From Paenibacillus wynnii (lineage in GTDB: Bacteria > Bacillota > Bacilli > Paenibacillales > Paenibacillaceae), in assembly GCF_000757885.1 (NCBI RefSeq), contig NZ_JQCR01000001.1, forward strand, positions 62,001 through 126,000: a stretch of 64,000 bases of DNA, read 5' to 3'. Made by a program: the position numbers and the translations under genes. Numbering within the stretch: position 1 is the first letter of the stretch; every line of letters begins with the position of its first letter. The notes beneath the pieces were generated by a model, which saw only the letters and a program-made list of their open reading frames with translations, was not told where the DNA came from and did no database searches. Below, piece after piece: positions 1 to 8,483 of the stretch.

Positions 1-24
1 CAATATCGGTGTTGAAATAGCCAT
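1..24 (-). CDS. start of next phage tail gene (partial)
   Basis: Only the first eight codons (MAISTPIL) are in the window. An ATG at 24 lies directly after GAGGTG, which overlaps the end of the preceding gpZ-like gene. In the lambda order the next gene would be a minor tail protein of the gpU type, but nothing in eight residues can confirm that. The start could also be the GTG at 27. Confidence 0.35.
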
Positions 25-28
25 CACC

Positions 29-613
29 TCATTTCAAAATACGTTTAATCTCATGCTCAAGGCGCTTATCCATGCGATCCCGCGCCTCTTCTTGGATATG
101 TTCCAGGACTTGAGGCTCGTTGAGCATACGCGGAATGGCCGGACCATGTAGTTCCTCGACTGGCAACTCTGGTTTAAACCCCTTAGCATTTAAGACACGG
201 GGGCGGCCACTTTGACCTGTCGGTTTTTGTCTCTTCATAACTCCGACTTTTCCACGACGGAGTGCAACGAACGCATTACCCACCTTTTTAGCATCACCAC
301 GTTTGATAGCAACTTTGACCATCTTTTGCCGCTTCTTTGTTGGCGATTTAGGCGTGACTTTGAAGCTAGTCACTGGAAGGTTTCGACCCTTTGAGTTAAT
401 GAAGACCTCGCCCGCATCAGGAGACGACAACACCAGTCGCATGGCGCCCTTGACGTCAGCTGCTTTGACGTTGTAAGTCTCTTTAACCTTACGTGCCGCC
501 TCGGTTACTACGCCTTTACCCACTCGGTTAAGCGCCATCGACGCCGCTGGCTGCATGCGATCCTTAAGGGCCTTGGTTCCTTTGATAGCCTGGCTCAGTC
601 CATCTACTCTCAA
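29..613 (-). CDS. phage minor tail protein, lambda gpZ-like
   Basis: The 194-residue product is basic and helical, like the minor tail protein Z (GPZ) family that helps join the tail to the head-completion complex. The N-terminal part (about 1-80) has the family's pattern of Ala/Arg-rich helices around 'MALNRVGKGVVTEAARKVK', and the middle is very rich in Lys/Arg. The start is a TTG at 613 that overlaps the stop of the upstream gene, with GGAGG about 10 nt upstream. It is the last complete gene of the head operon and sits where Z sits in lambda. Assignment rests on both sequence resemblance and position. Confidence 0.7.
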   Translation of the reverse strand: MRVDGLSQAIKGTKALKDRMQPAASMALNRVGKGVVTEAARKVKETYNVKAADVKGAMRLVLSSPDAGEVFINSKGRNLPVTSFKVTPKSPTKKRQKMVKVAIKRGDAKKVGNAFVALRRGKVGVMKRQKPTGQSGRPRVLNAKGFKPELPVEELHGPAIPRMLNEPQVLEHIQEEARDRMDKRLEHEIKRILK

Positions 614-924
614 TCCGTGTTCGCCTCCAGACTAATAACCATCATCCCTAGATCAGTCGCGACCCGAACTGCAAAGTAACCCTTACCATCAATGGTCATT
701 CGCTGGTCTTGTTTGGGAATATACCCGAGTTCGGCGGAATCAACATACAAAACCGCCTTAACGAGCGATATCCCCTCAGCATAAGCTAGGGGGTGTTGGT
801 CATCTGTAGCCTGGTCAAGTACTGCTTTAACCGACTGGCCGTCGATGATATGGACATCTGCGAATTCATTCAAGTTGAGAAATGTGTTCTGTGTGTCTAG
901 TCGGATCTGGTCGCGGAGGTTCAT
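610..924 (-). CDS. phage head-tail joining protein, gpFII-like
   Basis: This 104-residue protein lies between the gpFI-position gene and the gpZ-like gene, the place of the head-tail connector FII in lambda-type head operons. It has the mixed beta/alpha look of that small family, with hydrophobic strands near 'KAVLYVDSAELGYIP' and 'GKGYFAVRVATDLGMMVI'. Sequence recognition alone is weak, and gene order carries most of the call. It overlaps the next gene by a few bases, so the two are probably translationally coupled. Confidence 0.6.
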   Translation of the reverse strand: MNLRDQIRLDTQNTFLNLNEFADVHIIDGQSVKAVLDQATDDQHPLAYAEGISLVKAVLYVDSAELGYIPKQDQRMTIDGKGYFAVRVATDLGMMVISLEANTD

Positions 925-937
925 AACCTCGCCCCCT

Positions 938-1153
938 TTATTCCTTATCTGCGTCTTTAGTTGATTTTGTTTCAGACTTTTCGTCCTTTTTATCAGACGC
1001 TGGTTCAGCTTTAAACACTGTCTTACCCTCTGCCTCAGCTACCGCCAAATCAATCAAACGATTCGCTTCTTTTTCAGTCAAATCAATGATTTCATCACCT
1101 TTTACATAATCCTTGCCGTTATGCCGCACTTTACCTTTTGCAATAATAGCCAT
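938..1153 (-). CDS. small phage head protein in the gpFI position
   Basis: This is a 71-residue protein. Residues 1-45 are compact ('KVRHNGKDYVKGDEIIDL', then a helix 'EKEANRLIDLAVAE'), and the last 20 residues are a Lys/Asp/Glu/Ser tail. It lies between the major capsid gene and the head-tail joining gene, where lambda has the packaging accessory gene FI. I see no direct similarity to FI. The N-terminal part resembles small proteins of unknown function often found next to phage capsid genes. The SD AAAGGAGG-like sequence before its ATG is good. Confidence 0.6.
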   Translation of the reverse strand: MAIIAKGKVRHNGKDYVKGDEIIDLTEKEANRLIDLAVAEAEGKTVFKAEPASDKKDEKSETKSTKDADKE

Positions 1154-1173
1154 TTATAATTTCCTCCTTTAGA

Positions 1174-2208
1174 TTAAAGAACTTTAGCAACTACCCAACC
1201 CGCTACATTCGCAGGAACAGCCAACGGACGGGACATCATTTGCAACCAGCGTTGAGCCGGTTCAATTGTCACCCACGATTGAGGTGTGATTTTACCCATC
1301 ACACGAACAAATTGTTCTGATTTAGGATCCATGATCACGTTCGCACCGTAGTGGAAAGTGAACTTGTCACGGCTGGACAACAGAGCCAGTGTTCCCACTG
1401 GAATGAACGGAACATCGGCCCCAGCATCGTTTGTATACGAGCCAGAATAACTGTAAATATCCAGACCAACATCACGCAGGCGTCCGTGATAGGTTACTCC
1501 ATCCGGCAATAGAGTAGTGTCAATGGTCCCGATGTCGAGTCCTTTGTTGTTCGCGAGCTCTAGCACTTTAGGGTGACGCATAATAGCAACAGCCACATCA
1601 TAATCAGCAAGGACCATATCTGGAGTAGGTGCATTAGCATCCATAATAACCTTACGTTGGGCAGCCAAGAAGGCGATCGGATCAGATGCGGCATTGCTGA
1701 ATAAATCAGTTCCTGACAGAGTTGCAATATTCGTGAAGTCATAATCGATGACCTGACTCACACCTTCACCAACCTGAGTAACCTTACCAGTGAACATGAG
1801 CTCAGCAGCCTGTTGAACAAGCCGACGAGTAATTGTATCTTGTAGTTCGATGATGTCCTTTGCCAGCAGTTTACGAGCTCTAACCTCTGGTTGATCCGGA
1901 TTAAACAAACTCTCGCCTGCTGCCCGTGTCTTGAGATCAATTGCTGTGATTGGTCTCGCTGGTTTGATTAGAGCCGGCTTATATTGCTTAGCAGTAAATC
2001 CAGTACGCAGGATAACCTTGCCTGGCTGCAGTTCAGATACATAAGGAGCAATAGGCTTATTCCCATTCATCGTTTGAATTTCGACGTTCTCCGTTTCGAA
2101 AGCCTCACCATCTTGAAAAAACTTGTCCAGAATGTACGTGCTTGGTCCCGGTAACTGCCCAATCACTTTCAAAAGAGTAGGAAATGCATAAAGATCTTTG
2201 ATGGCCAT
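1174..2208 (-). CDS. phage major capsid protein, lambda gpE family
   Basis: The 344-residue product matches the lambda E capsid family in length and in its neighbours. The N-terminal stretch 'GEAFETENVEIQTMNGNKPIAPYV' (read as separate blocks) and the following 'PGKVILRTGFTAKQYKPALIKP' region are typical of this family, as is the C-terminal 'VRVMGKITPQSWVTIEPAQRW'. Hundreds of copies would form the icosahedral shell. It follows the decoration protein gene with a 13-bp gap and is transcribed in the same operon. The start ATG is the only good candidate. Confidence 0.88.
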   Translation of the reverse strand: MAIKDLYAFPTLLKVIGQLPGPSTYILDKFFQDGEAFETENVEIQTMNGNKPIAPYVSELQPGKVILRTGFTAKQYKPALIKPARPITAIDLKTRAAGESLFNPDQPEVRARKLLAKDIIELQDTITRRLVQQAAELMFTGKVTQVGEGVSQVIDYDFTNIATLSGTDLFSNAASDPIAFLAAQRKVIMDANAPTPDMVLADYDVAVAIMRHPKVLELANNKGLDIGTIDTTLLPDGVTYHGRLRDVGLDIYSYSGSYTNDAGADVPFIPVGTLALLSSRDKFTFHYGANVIMDPKSEQFVRVMGKITPQSWVTIEPAQRWLQMMSRPLAVPANVAGWVVAKVL

Positions 2209-2221
2209 TAGTAAAATCCCC

Positions 2222-2605
2222 CTATTCTACAACCCGTTTTGTGTAAAGTTTTGCGTTGTTCAGTGCGGCCTCATGTGTGGCGATAGTATCAGCGCCGCCA
2301 AATTTCAGGGCATTGCGGTTGAATTCCCCGGATGTATAAGCAGTTGCTCTCTGCAGAACAGTTCTGGCATCCACCTCAACATCAGCGAGCACCGCGACAG
2401 GAACTTTTTCAAGAGCAGGGACGGCGGCCGAGTTAACAACTGTGCAAATCCAGGTACCATCGGCAGTAAACCCAGTTCTAGCCAGAACAGTTCCTCGAGT
2501 AAAGAGCGCACCTGCTGCCTGATTAATGATTATTGATTGAGTTACAATCGGCTGGACCATTCCGGCAATGAGATTGTCGTGTGGAATGCTTTCGTATGCT
2601 GTCAT
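2222..2605 (-). CDS. phage head decoration protein, lambda gpD family
   Basis: This 127-residue protein belongs to the head decoration family that binds the expanded capsid as trimers and stabilises it. The conserved pattern is visible: an N-terminal 'QSIIINQAAGALFTRGTVLA' segment, then 'VPVAVLADVEVDA' and an ending rich in 'FNRNALKFGG'. The ATG overlaps the stop of the protease gene by one base (TAATG), with GGGAGG eight nucleotides upstream, so coupled translation is likely. It lies immediately before the capsid gene, as D does before E in lambda. Confidence 0.85.
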   Translation of the reverse strand: MTAYESIPHDNLIAGMVQPIVTQSIIINQAAGALFTRGTVLARTGFTADGTWICTVVNSAAVPALEKVPVAVLADVEVDARTVLQRATAYTSGEFNRNALKFGGADTIATHEAALNNAKLYTKRVVE

Positions 2606-2991
2606 TATTTTTTACCTCCCGTCATATTCTTAATTTCCGCTAGGAGACCATCTGCCTCGACATCATAGGCTGCTTGAGGATTCGGTTTGTCGTTCGGCGC
2701 CTCGTCTGGAGCCACTGCATCCACTCCACTGTTGTTAGAGTCAGCAGCACGCCGTTGCCCTTCAACGGATATTCGCTCCGTGGAAGCTTTGACAATCTCA
2801 ATAGCTGCAGTCGCCGCCGTGCCGCCATCAGTAATGGCCTTTGCCACAATCGCTGCTGCTCCAGGCGCTCCGGCTAGATCGTTAAGGTCGGTAATGCGCT
2901 GACGTTCAGCTGTAACACCTTCAGTTTTCCCAGCATTCAAAACCTCGTTGTAAAGGTCAGGATACTGTGCCTTCAATTCTTCTAATTTCAT
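2605..2991 (-). CDS. nested internal scaffold protein (Nu3-like, same frame as protease)
   Basis: Inside the protease gene, an ATG at 2991 ('MKLEELKAQYPDLYNEVLNA') is preceded by AAAGGAA at about ten bases. This is the layout of lambda Nu3, which is made from an in-frame start inside gene C and acts as the internal scaffold for capsid assembly. The product would be 128 residues, highly charged and mostly helical, with no protease motifs. The translation start is inferred from the internal SD and from the lambda parallel. Confidence 0.55.
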   Translation of the reverse strand: MKLEELKAQYPDLYNEVLNAGKTEGVTAERQRITDLNDLAGAPGAAAIVAKAITDGGTAATAAIEIVKASTERISVEGQRRAADSNNSGVDAVAPDEAPNDKPNPQAAYDVEADGLLAEIKNMTGGKK

Positions 2992-3696
2992 CGACTTATC
3001 ATTCCTTTCGCTTGTCTGCATAACTTGATTGACTGGCTCGATGCTGGCTTGGGCATCATAAATCGAATCATTTTTAAGAGCACTTCTCAGTAACTCATTT
3101 TTGAGTTTGTCTATTACATCTTGCGGGAGTTCGCTTCCTAAACTAAAGCTATTGCTTGCATCTACTTCTTCATCAAACAAAACTCCGTTCGCAAAACCTA
3201 ATTGGACTGCTTTTTCAGCATTCATCCAAGTTGTTTTTTGCATCAAGTCTAGTATTTCGTTGTCCGGAAGTTTCGTTTTTGATTGGTAGACCTTAGCAAT
3301 AGCTTTGTCTACACCCTCCAACAATTCCAAAGTAGAGGCGTGGGCTACTTTGTCTCCATCTGTACCAGCTGCAGCATTATGAATCATCAGTTGTCCCAGC
3401 GGAGATACATAAACTTCATCAGAAGCAAGCACAAAAAAAGTCGCCGCCGAAGCTGCAACCCCTGTAACTTTAGATTTAATTTTCCCTCTGTATTCCTTCA
3501 AAGCTGTGTAAATTTCACTCCCTGCGAATACAGATCCGCCGCCACTATTAATGTACAACTCAACATCATCACCACCAGCCTTTTCAAGCTCGCTTATGAC
3601 ACGTTGTGGCGATATTGTTTCCATGCCTAACCAATCATAAATCCATGAGTTCCCGCCGCTAACAACAGGACCATTAAGCTTGATCTTCTTCGACAA
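2605..3696 (-). CDS. prohead protease, ClpP-related, with C-terminal scaffold part
   Basis: The N-terminal 200 residues form a ClpP/S49-like serine protease. The nucleophile region reads 'TGVAASAATFFVLASDEVYV' and the catalytic histidine lies in 'GQLMIHNAAAG'. The remaining 150 residues are charged and helical, as expected for a scaffold. The reading frame opens with a GTG at 3708, but AAAGGAGGTGA, a perfect anti-16S match, sits on top of that GTG and eight bases before a TTG at 3696, so TTG is the better start. The end overlaps the decoration gene, and the start lies inside the end of the portal gene. Confidence 0.85.
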   Translation of the reverse strand: MSKKIKLNGPVVSGGNSWIYDWLGMETISPQRVISELEKAGGDDVELYINSGGGSVFAGSEIYTALKEYRGKIKSKVTGVAASAATFFVLASDEVYVSPLGQLMIHNAAAGTDGDKVAHASTLELLEGVDKAIAKVYQSKTKLPDNEILDLMQKTTWMNAEKAVQLGFANGVLFDEEVDASNSFSLGSELPQDVIDKLKNELLRSALKNDSIYDAQASIEPVNQVMQTSERNDKSMKLEELKAQYPDLYNEVLNAGKTEGVTAERQRITDLNDLAGAPGAAAIVAKAITDGGTAATAAIEIVKASTERISVEGQRRAADSNNSGVDAVAPDEAPNDKPNPQAAYDVEADGLLAEIKNMTGGKK

Positions 3697-5278
3697 TTTC
3701 TTTTTCACCTCCTTTCGGTAACGGAGTAGCTAGGCCGTATTCATCACGGATCTTCTGCTCATAGACCAGTTGTCGAACATTACTTTCATATTCAGTTCCC
3801 GTTAGCTCCGCTGCTTCACGCTGGCGAGTGCTCAGTCCGTTATCAATACGGGTAACAGCTGCATTAACTTCTTTGACCGGATCAAGCTGTCCTTGTGACG
3901 GTCCATTCCATTCGGCCTTTGTATAAGCCTTAAACAACAATGGATCATCGAATATACCCGGCGCATCAATCCGGCCTTTTATTACTGCCTCTGCAAACCA
4001 CTCCTCGTAGATTGGCTGACAAAAGTCTGCGGACATCCAAGCCCGGCGCATCCTGAACATCTTCCATGCTTCAAGCAGGGCGGCTCTCGACGCTGAATAG
4101 GACGAGGTAAAGTGTTTCAGCAACAGTTCGTAAGGAATTTCTAAAGATGCCCCTACCTGTCTCAGAATCGCTGTAACGAACGGATCAAAACCCGCGTTTG
4201 GTCGGCTGGGATCTGCAAATACGGCCTTTTCGCCAGGCTCCAAAAATTGAACAGCTCCATTGCCTAGTCGCAGGTCCCCGCCATCAGAGGGCGGCAATGG
4301 CTCGCCAGTTGGATTGTCGATAGGATCACCACTTGAACCCAAGCCGAATTGATCAGCATCCTCCGGGTTAGGGGTTTCCACAAACACCGTAAACATTGCT
4401 GAAATCACGGCAGCCATAAGTTCAGCCTCGGTGTATCGGTCCAACTGTTTAAGCGACTCAATGACCGGGGCCAGTAGTGGCACACCACGCCGCTGCTCTG
4501 GCCGCTCCGCCTCCATGAGATGGAGTACATTGCGGCGTCCACTCTGTTGTCCTATGACCTCAACGCGTGTCCATTTGGTGTTCGTAAGTCTCGTCGACCC
4601 CGGATGCTTGTCGGAAAAGTGGTATGCAACTACCATCCCATCATTATCAACCTCAACCCCACTGCTGATCTTATCGTTAAGACTCTCATTCAGCGGACTA
4701 TTACAACGGTCGGCCTCAATTAACCGGACCCGCAGATCATAGGTCGAATGTTTTCGCGGCAATAGTGGCAGTAGAACAAATGCGTCACCCGACATCATCC
4801 AGCTTAGGAATGCTAATTGCTGAAGCTCGTAAAAATTGTGCATCCCTGCCGCATCGCAGTCCTTGGAGTCGGCCCATAGCGCAAATTCGCGCTCAATCTG
4901 CCTCCGGAGTTGCCGAGATTGATCATCATTCAGGCGCAAAAAATCGGCATCGAAGGATGGTTTAACTTTCAGCCCCGTGCCGATTATGCTTGTTCTCATC
5001 GTTTTGATTGCGCCGTTTGCCAAAGACCCACCCATGTAAAGGTCGCGGGCCCGAGGCCTGAGTGATTCGAGGTTCTCGTGGATGTCCTCTTCGGCGTCTC
5101 CGGCCACTGGATTCCAAGCGGTAAGTGACTTTTTACGGCGGCTTGCACCGTGATCACCGTAACCTTGGTTAAAAACTTGTTGTACCGCTTGATGCCTGGC
5201 AATGTCAGTCCGCGCTTGTTCGCGTTTTAAGGCGTATCCCGGAGCTACCGATCCAATTACTTGATCTAGCCAACTCAT
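3674..5278 (-). CDS. phage portal protein, lambda gpB family
   Basis: The 534-residue product has nearly the same length as lambda portal protein (533). It shows the family's typical N-terminal block ('WNPVAGDAEEDIHENLESLR', then 'RDLYMGGSLANGAIKTM') and the conserved 'GDAFVLLPLLPR' and 'SYSASRAALLEAWKMFRMRR' regions. As a dodecamer it would form the DNA channel at the capsid vertex. The start overlaps the gpW-like gene by four bases and its end overlaps the protease start, in keeping with a tightly coupled operon. Confidence 0.9.
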   Translation of the reverse strand: MSWLDQVIGSVAPGYALKREQARTDIARHQAVQQVFNQGYGDHGASRRKKSLTAWNPVAGDAEEDIHENLESLRPRARDLYMGGSLANGAIKTMRTSIIGTGLKVKPSFDADFLRLNDDQSRQLRRQIEREFALWADSKDCDAAGMHNFYELQQLAFLSWMMSGDAFVLLPLLPRKHSTYDLRVRLIEADRCNSPLNESLNDKISSGVEVDNDGMVVAYHFSDKHPGSTRLTNTKWTRVEVIGQQSGRRNVLHLMEAERPEQRRGVPLLAPVIESLKQLDRYTEAELMAAVISAMFTVFVETPNPEDADQFGLGSSGDPIDNPTGEPLPPSDGGDLRLGNGAVQFLEPGEKAVFADPSRPNAGFDPFVTAILRQVGASLEIPYELLLKHFTSSYSASRAALLEAWKMFRMRRAWMSADFCQPIYEEWFAEAVIKGRIDAPGIFDDPLLFKAYTKAEWNGPSQGQLDPVKEVNAAVTRIDNGLSTRQREAAELTGTEYESNVRQLVYEQKIRDEYGLATPLPKGGEKEIVEEDQA

Positions 5279-5514
5279 AGGTCAGTGGGAACATACCTGC
5301 GCACCCTGCTTCGCTTACTCAAACCCGAAGCCTCTCTCACACATTCGTTTACTTGCTTCTGCCAATATTTTATTTGATCCATGACATCAGTGATGTCAAC
5401 GCGCGTCAAGGACCGTGTACCGATGGTGTATGACTGGCCAGTTGATAGCGCAAGTTCTGCGGCGAGCCACGATTCAAGATGGGCTTGTGCTACTTCATGT
5501 GTATATAAAGGCAT
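5275..5514 (-). CDS. small head-completion protein, gpW position (DUF6148-like)
   Basis: The 79-residue product from ATG 5514 begins 'MPLYTHEVAQAHLESWLAAE' and is a short helical protein with the conserved 'YTIGTRSLTRVDI' block seen in DUF6148/gpW-like head-joining proteins. An AAAGGAGGTGA Shine-Dalgarno lies seven bases before ATG 5514. The longer reading frame starting at 5535 would place its start codon inside or before that signal. The gene lies between large terminase and portal, as W does in lambda. Confidence 0.75.
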   Translation of the reverse strand: MPLYTHEVAQAHLESWLAAELALSTGQSYTIGTRSLTRVDITDVMDQIKYWQKQVNECVREASGLSKRSRVRRYVPTDL

Positions 5515-5538
5515 TTCCTTTTCACCTCCTTTCAAATT

Positions 5539-7371
5539 TTAAACACTACTCGGCGTACCTCGGCGTCTCGATGTCTTCGGATGGACCTTTTGCGCACCTT
5601 CCCCAACTGCCATCGGCAACATCTCATCCAGATCAGGACTCAGAAGCTCAATCAGAGCAAGGTGATAAACGTGTAAGTCAAAAGGTTCATTGCGCTTTCG
5701 GATTGGCTGCCAAATCTGATACGTGACACCCATCTTCTTTTTAGTGACGAGCGTCTCAGCTGTAAGCCCGAGATAATACTCCTCGTTGTACCCTCGGTTA
5801 TCATGACCAGGCTTATTCGCCGGGTAATGGCAGTAGCCTGGTCCATAACGTTTACGCTTTAAATCATTTGTCACGCGGTACTTTCCCTCGTCTACCCCGA
5901 TTCGAATAACCGTTGCTTTGTAGCGGTTGTTGTTGGTGTATCCATTGTACAAAGGGACGTAACCACCATTCTCCTTACCTTCGCCTTTGATGGCGTAAAT
6001 GCGTCTTCCTAACCGAGCAGCGCAAAACTTGTACACACTACCTGTATAGTGACCGCCTGAATCTATAAAGGATCCTACGATCCCAAAGGAACGGCCATGA
6101 GTATCTTTCCACTTCCGTTTAAGAAACTCATCAAGCTCTTCCCATACTCGTGACTGTTCCAGGTCTCCATGAATAACATGATACCTAATTCCCCAAGACT
6201 CACGACCTGATCCCCAACCCTTGACCTCGATTTCGAAACGATTGTCCTGAGTATCTACTGTAGCCGTTAAGATCTTCACGCCTTCCGGAACGTCAGCCTC
6301 GTATTCCTCACCGCGATGCATTAGTTCATTCTCATCCAGCTTCTCTCCAGTTGCTCGCCACGTTTCGCCCATGACTGTGTTCGTCCAAACCTGAAGCATT
6401 TCAGGATCGTCCTTGGCTTCCAAAAATCCTGAAACGATTTTCTTCCAAGTTACCCATGGACTCACTATTTGTGAAAGGTGGAAGCCACGGCGGAACGGAT
6501 GTTTCTGTCTAGCTACCCATTGGCCTGTGCCGGACTTCCATTCTTTTTCGGAAGAGATACCACCACACTCTCGACACGCCCCGTTTACCTGAATGACTTC
6601 TCCAGTTTCGTCACGAGTAAATTTCAGGTTGCCGAAATCCAGTGCCTGCAGTTCACTGCAACACGGACATGGGAGCCGCCATTGTTCTTGAGTGCTGTCC
6701 AAGTATAGACGGTTGATACGTGAGGTCTCTTCCACCAGCGGCGTAGAAACAAAAACGTGCTTACGGTTATAGAAAGTTGTCGTTCGCTTTTTAACCAGGT
6801 CAACCGGATCTCCCTCAGTACCGGCTGATGTCGGGAAGCGATCCACTTCATCGGCGAGTATGACTCTGACCGAACGAGAGGATAACTGGGCTGGTGAATT
6901 AGCACCAACCAATTGCAGGTAACCTCCCGGGAAACTCTTTTTAGCAATGGTGTTACTGGCAGAACGTCCCTTTGCTGCGGCGAACACACTCCGAAGCCGA
7001 GGACTGGCGTTGATCATTGGAGTGATCCGCTCTTGAGATACCGACTTGATCAGTTGCTTATCCGGTAACATGTAGATCATAGGGTAAGGTTCCTGGTCAG
7101 CAAAAAATCCCGCTATGTTCAGCAGAATTTCAGATTTACCCACCTGAGCAGAGGCCATTATCGCTACCTCTTCCACGGTTGGATCGTTCATGCAGTTCAT
7201 AATCTCTTTGGTATATGGTGATCGTTCAGTTCTCCACGGACCCGGTTCGGCGCTGGCCTCTTTACTCAGCACCCTATGCTCTTCCGCCCACTCCGACACT
7301 GTCATAGGCGGCTTGGGTTCCCACATACGGGCGATTTGTTTAAACAGCATCTCCGTCTTCTTCGAAATCAT
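5539..7371 (-). CDS. phage terminase large subunit, GpA family
   Basis: This is the packaging motor and nuclease that cuts concatemers and pumps DNA into the prohead. From ATG 7371 the product has 610 residues. A Walker A-like 'ASAQVGKSE' lies at about 73-81, Walker B 'VILADEVDRFP' at about 170-180, a Cys pair motif 'CPCC...CRECGG' in the middle, and the nuclease domain follows ('SFIDSGGHYTGSVYKF'). The frame opens at TTG 7395, but AAAGGCGG lies eight or so bases before ATG 7371. It overlaps the small terminase gene by 32 bases. Confidence 0.9.
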   Translation of the reverse strand: MISKKTEMLFKQIARMWEPKPPMTVSEWAEEHRVLSKEASAEPGPWRTERSPYTKEIMNCMNDPTVEEVAIMASAQVGKSEILLNIAGFFADQEPYPMIYMLPDKQLIKSVSQERITPMINASPRLRSVFAAAKGRSASNTIAKKSFPGGYLQLVGANSPAQLSSRSVRVILADEVDRFPTSAGTEGDPVDLVKKRTTTFYNRKHVFVSTPLVEETSRINRLYLDSTQEQWRLPCPCCSELQALDFGNLKFTRDETGEVIQVNGACRECGGISSEKEWKSGTGQWVARQKHPFRRGFHLSQIVSPWVTWKKIVSGFLEAKDDPEMLQVWTNTVMGETWRATGEKLDENELMHRGEEYEADVPEGVKILTATVDTQDNRFEIEVKGWGSGRESWGIRYHVIHGDLEQSRVWEELDEFLKRKWKDTHGRSFGIVGSFIDSGGHYTGSVYKFCAARLGRRIYAIKGEGKENGGYVPLYNGYTNNNRYKATVIRIGVDEGKYRVTNDLKRKRYGPGYCHYPANKPGHDNRGYNEEYYLGLTAETLVTKKKMGVTYQIWQPIRKRNEPFDLHVYHLALIELLSPDLDEMLPMAVGEGAQKVHPKTSRRRGTPSSV

Positions 7372-7882
7372 CACCGTCACCCGCCTTTCGATCAAACAAC
7401 GCGGGGTTGTACTCAGTCAAACCTTTCAGTACAGAAGCTATCTCGTGATTCAGAACCTGTTCAACCTTTGATGAAGGTTCACCGTCAAGCTGTGGACTTA
7501 CTCTTGATGGGATCGCAAGCAATTTCGTCTTAGCTGTGATGATCATATTGCCCATTAAGATCTTCACATCATCTGAAGAGTGCATATTTCCCTGTATTTC
7601 AGCCAGCTCCAACGCTGCTTTTTCGGACTTTATGCGTTCATGCTCCGTCTTGTAGTCCGTATATGTCGGCTTTCCATCGTCTTTAGCGCCACCGGATACG
7701 TGTAAAATGTATGCTTGAACAGAATCGGAGAGGATGTATTTGCCTCTTCCTATCTGAAAAAGTATCCTATCGCGGGTTAATTGGCGTACCCACTGAGGAG
7801 TTTTACCAATGATCGCAGCCAGCTCCGCAGTTGAAACCTCGTCCACTTGTTTTTTGATTTCCTTTTGTTTCGCTTTCGCCAA
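7340..7882 (-). CDS. phage terminase small subunit, Nu1-like
   Basis: The 180-residue product starts at a TTG. Residues 15-50 form a winged-helix-type DNA-binding domain ('STAELAAIIGKTPQWVRQL' then 'GRGKYILSDSVQAYI'), as in lambda Nu1 and related packaging proteins. A helical middle ('DYKTEHERIKSEKAALELAE') would mediate oligomerisation, and the acidic C-terminus is where large-subunit contacts are made in this family. It is the first gene of the packaging operon. The name is based on the domain pattern and the position directly upstream of GpA terminase. Confidence 0.8.
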   Translation of the reverse strand: MAKAKQKEIKKQVDEVSTAELAAIIGKTPQWVRQLTRDRILFQIGRGKYILSDSVQAYILHVSGGAKDDGKPTYTDYKTEHERIKSEKAALELAEIQGNMHSSDDVKILMGNMIITAKTKLLAIPSRVSPQLDGEPSSKVEQVLNHEIASVLKGLTEYNPALFDRKAGDGDDFEEDGDAV

Positions 7883-8249
7883 TTAACCCGCCTCACTTTC
7901 GCTTTGAACCGCAGCAGCTCTATAAGTATTTTTTATTGATTAATTTGAAGTGAAAAATAAAAACACCATCCCTTGGTCACTCAGAAAGGGAAAGCGAAAG
8001 TAAATTTTAAAAATAAAAACTGTTTGGATTTCGGGCTCACGCGCACCCGCACCTATCTGGAAGCTCCAGAAGGACCCAAATATCCTGAGCTTTTTATTTA
8101 TTCACACACTCTCACGGCTTCTATAAGCCCGATACAGCCATCGAACGCCTGATTAATCTATTAACTCTATCTAATCATTGCAACGGCAACACGACAGCTA
8201 AGGACTGGCAAGCGCACGACATAACACGTTATCTTTATTGTTGTACCGC
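7883..8249 (-). other. intergenic region upstream of terminase genes
   Basis: No coding frame could be supported. Since cos sites in lambda-type phages lie just before the small terminase gene, this stretch is the natural place for a cos/packaging site, but no such motif was recognised. Confidence 0.4.
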
Positions 8250-8483
8250 TTAACTCTTTAAGGGTTGTAACTCTAATCCATTATCTTTAGCCCATCCGTT
8301 GTACTCTGCAAGAGCAATATCCATGCGTCTATTGTGCAGGTCTAACTGTTGCCGATTAAGCTCTGCTATCTCAGTGTGGTGCTCAATCGCTCTCTCAATC
8401 TGCTTTCCTAATCTGTCATGTTCTTCAAACCACGCTGTCATCTGTTGCTCATACAGTTGGTTCTCAGTTAACTGTTCTTCCAT
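8250..8483 (-). CDS. small phage protein of unknown function
   Basis: A 77-residue acidic protein predicted to be nearly all helix ('RLGKQIERAIEHHTEIAEL', 'QQLDLHNRRMDIALAEY'), probably a coiled coil. GAGGGG lies eight bases before the ATG. It is the only convincing gene between the integrase and the terminase operon. I do not recognise the family. Confidence 0.6.
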   Translation of the reverse strand: MEEQLTENQLYEQQMTAWFEEHDRLGKQIERAIEHHTEIAELNRQQLDLHNRRMDIALAEYNGWAKDNGLELQPLKS

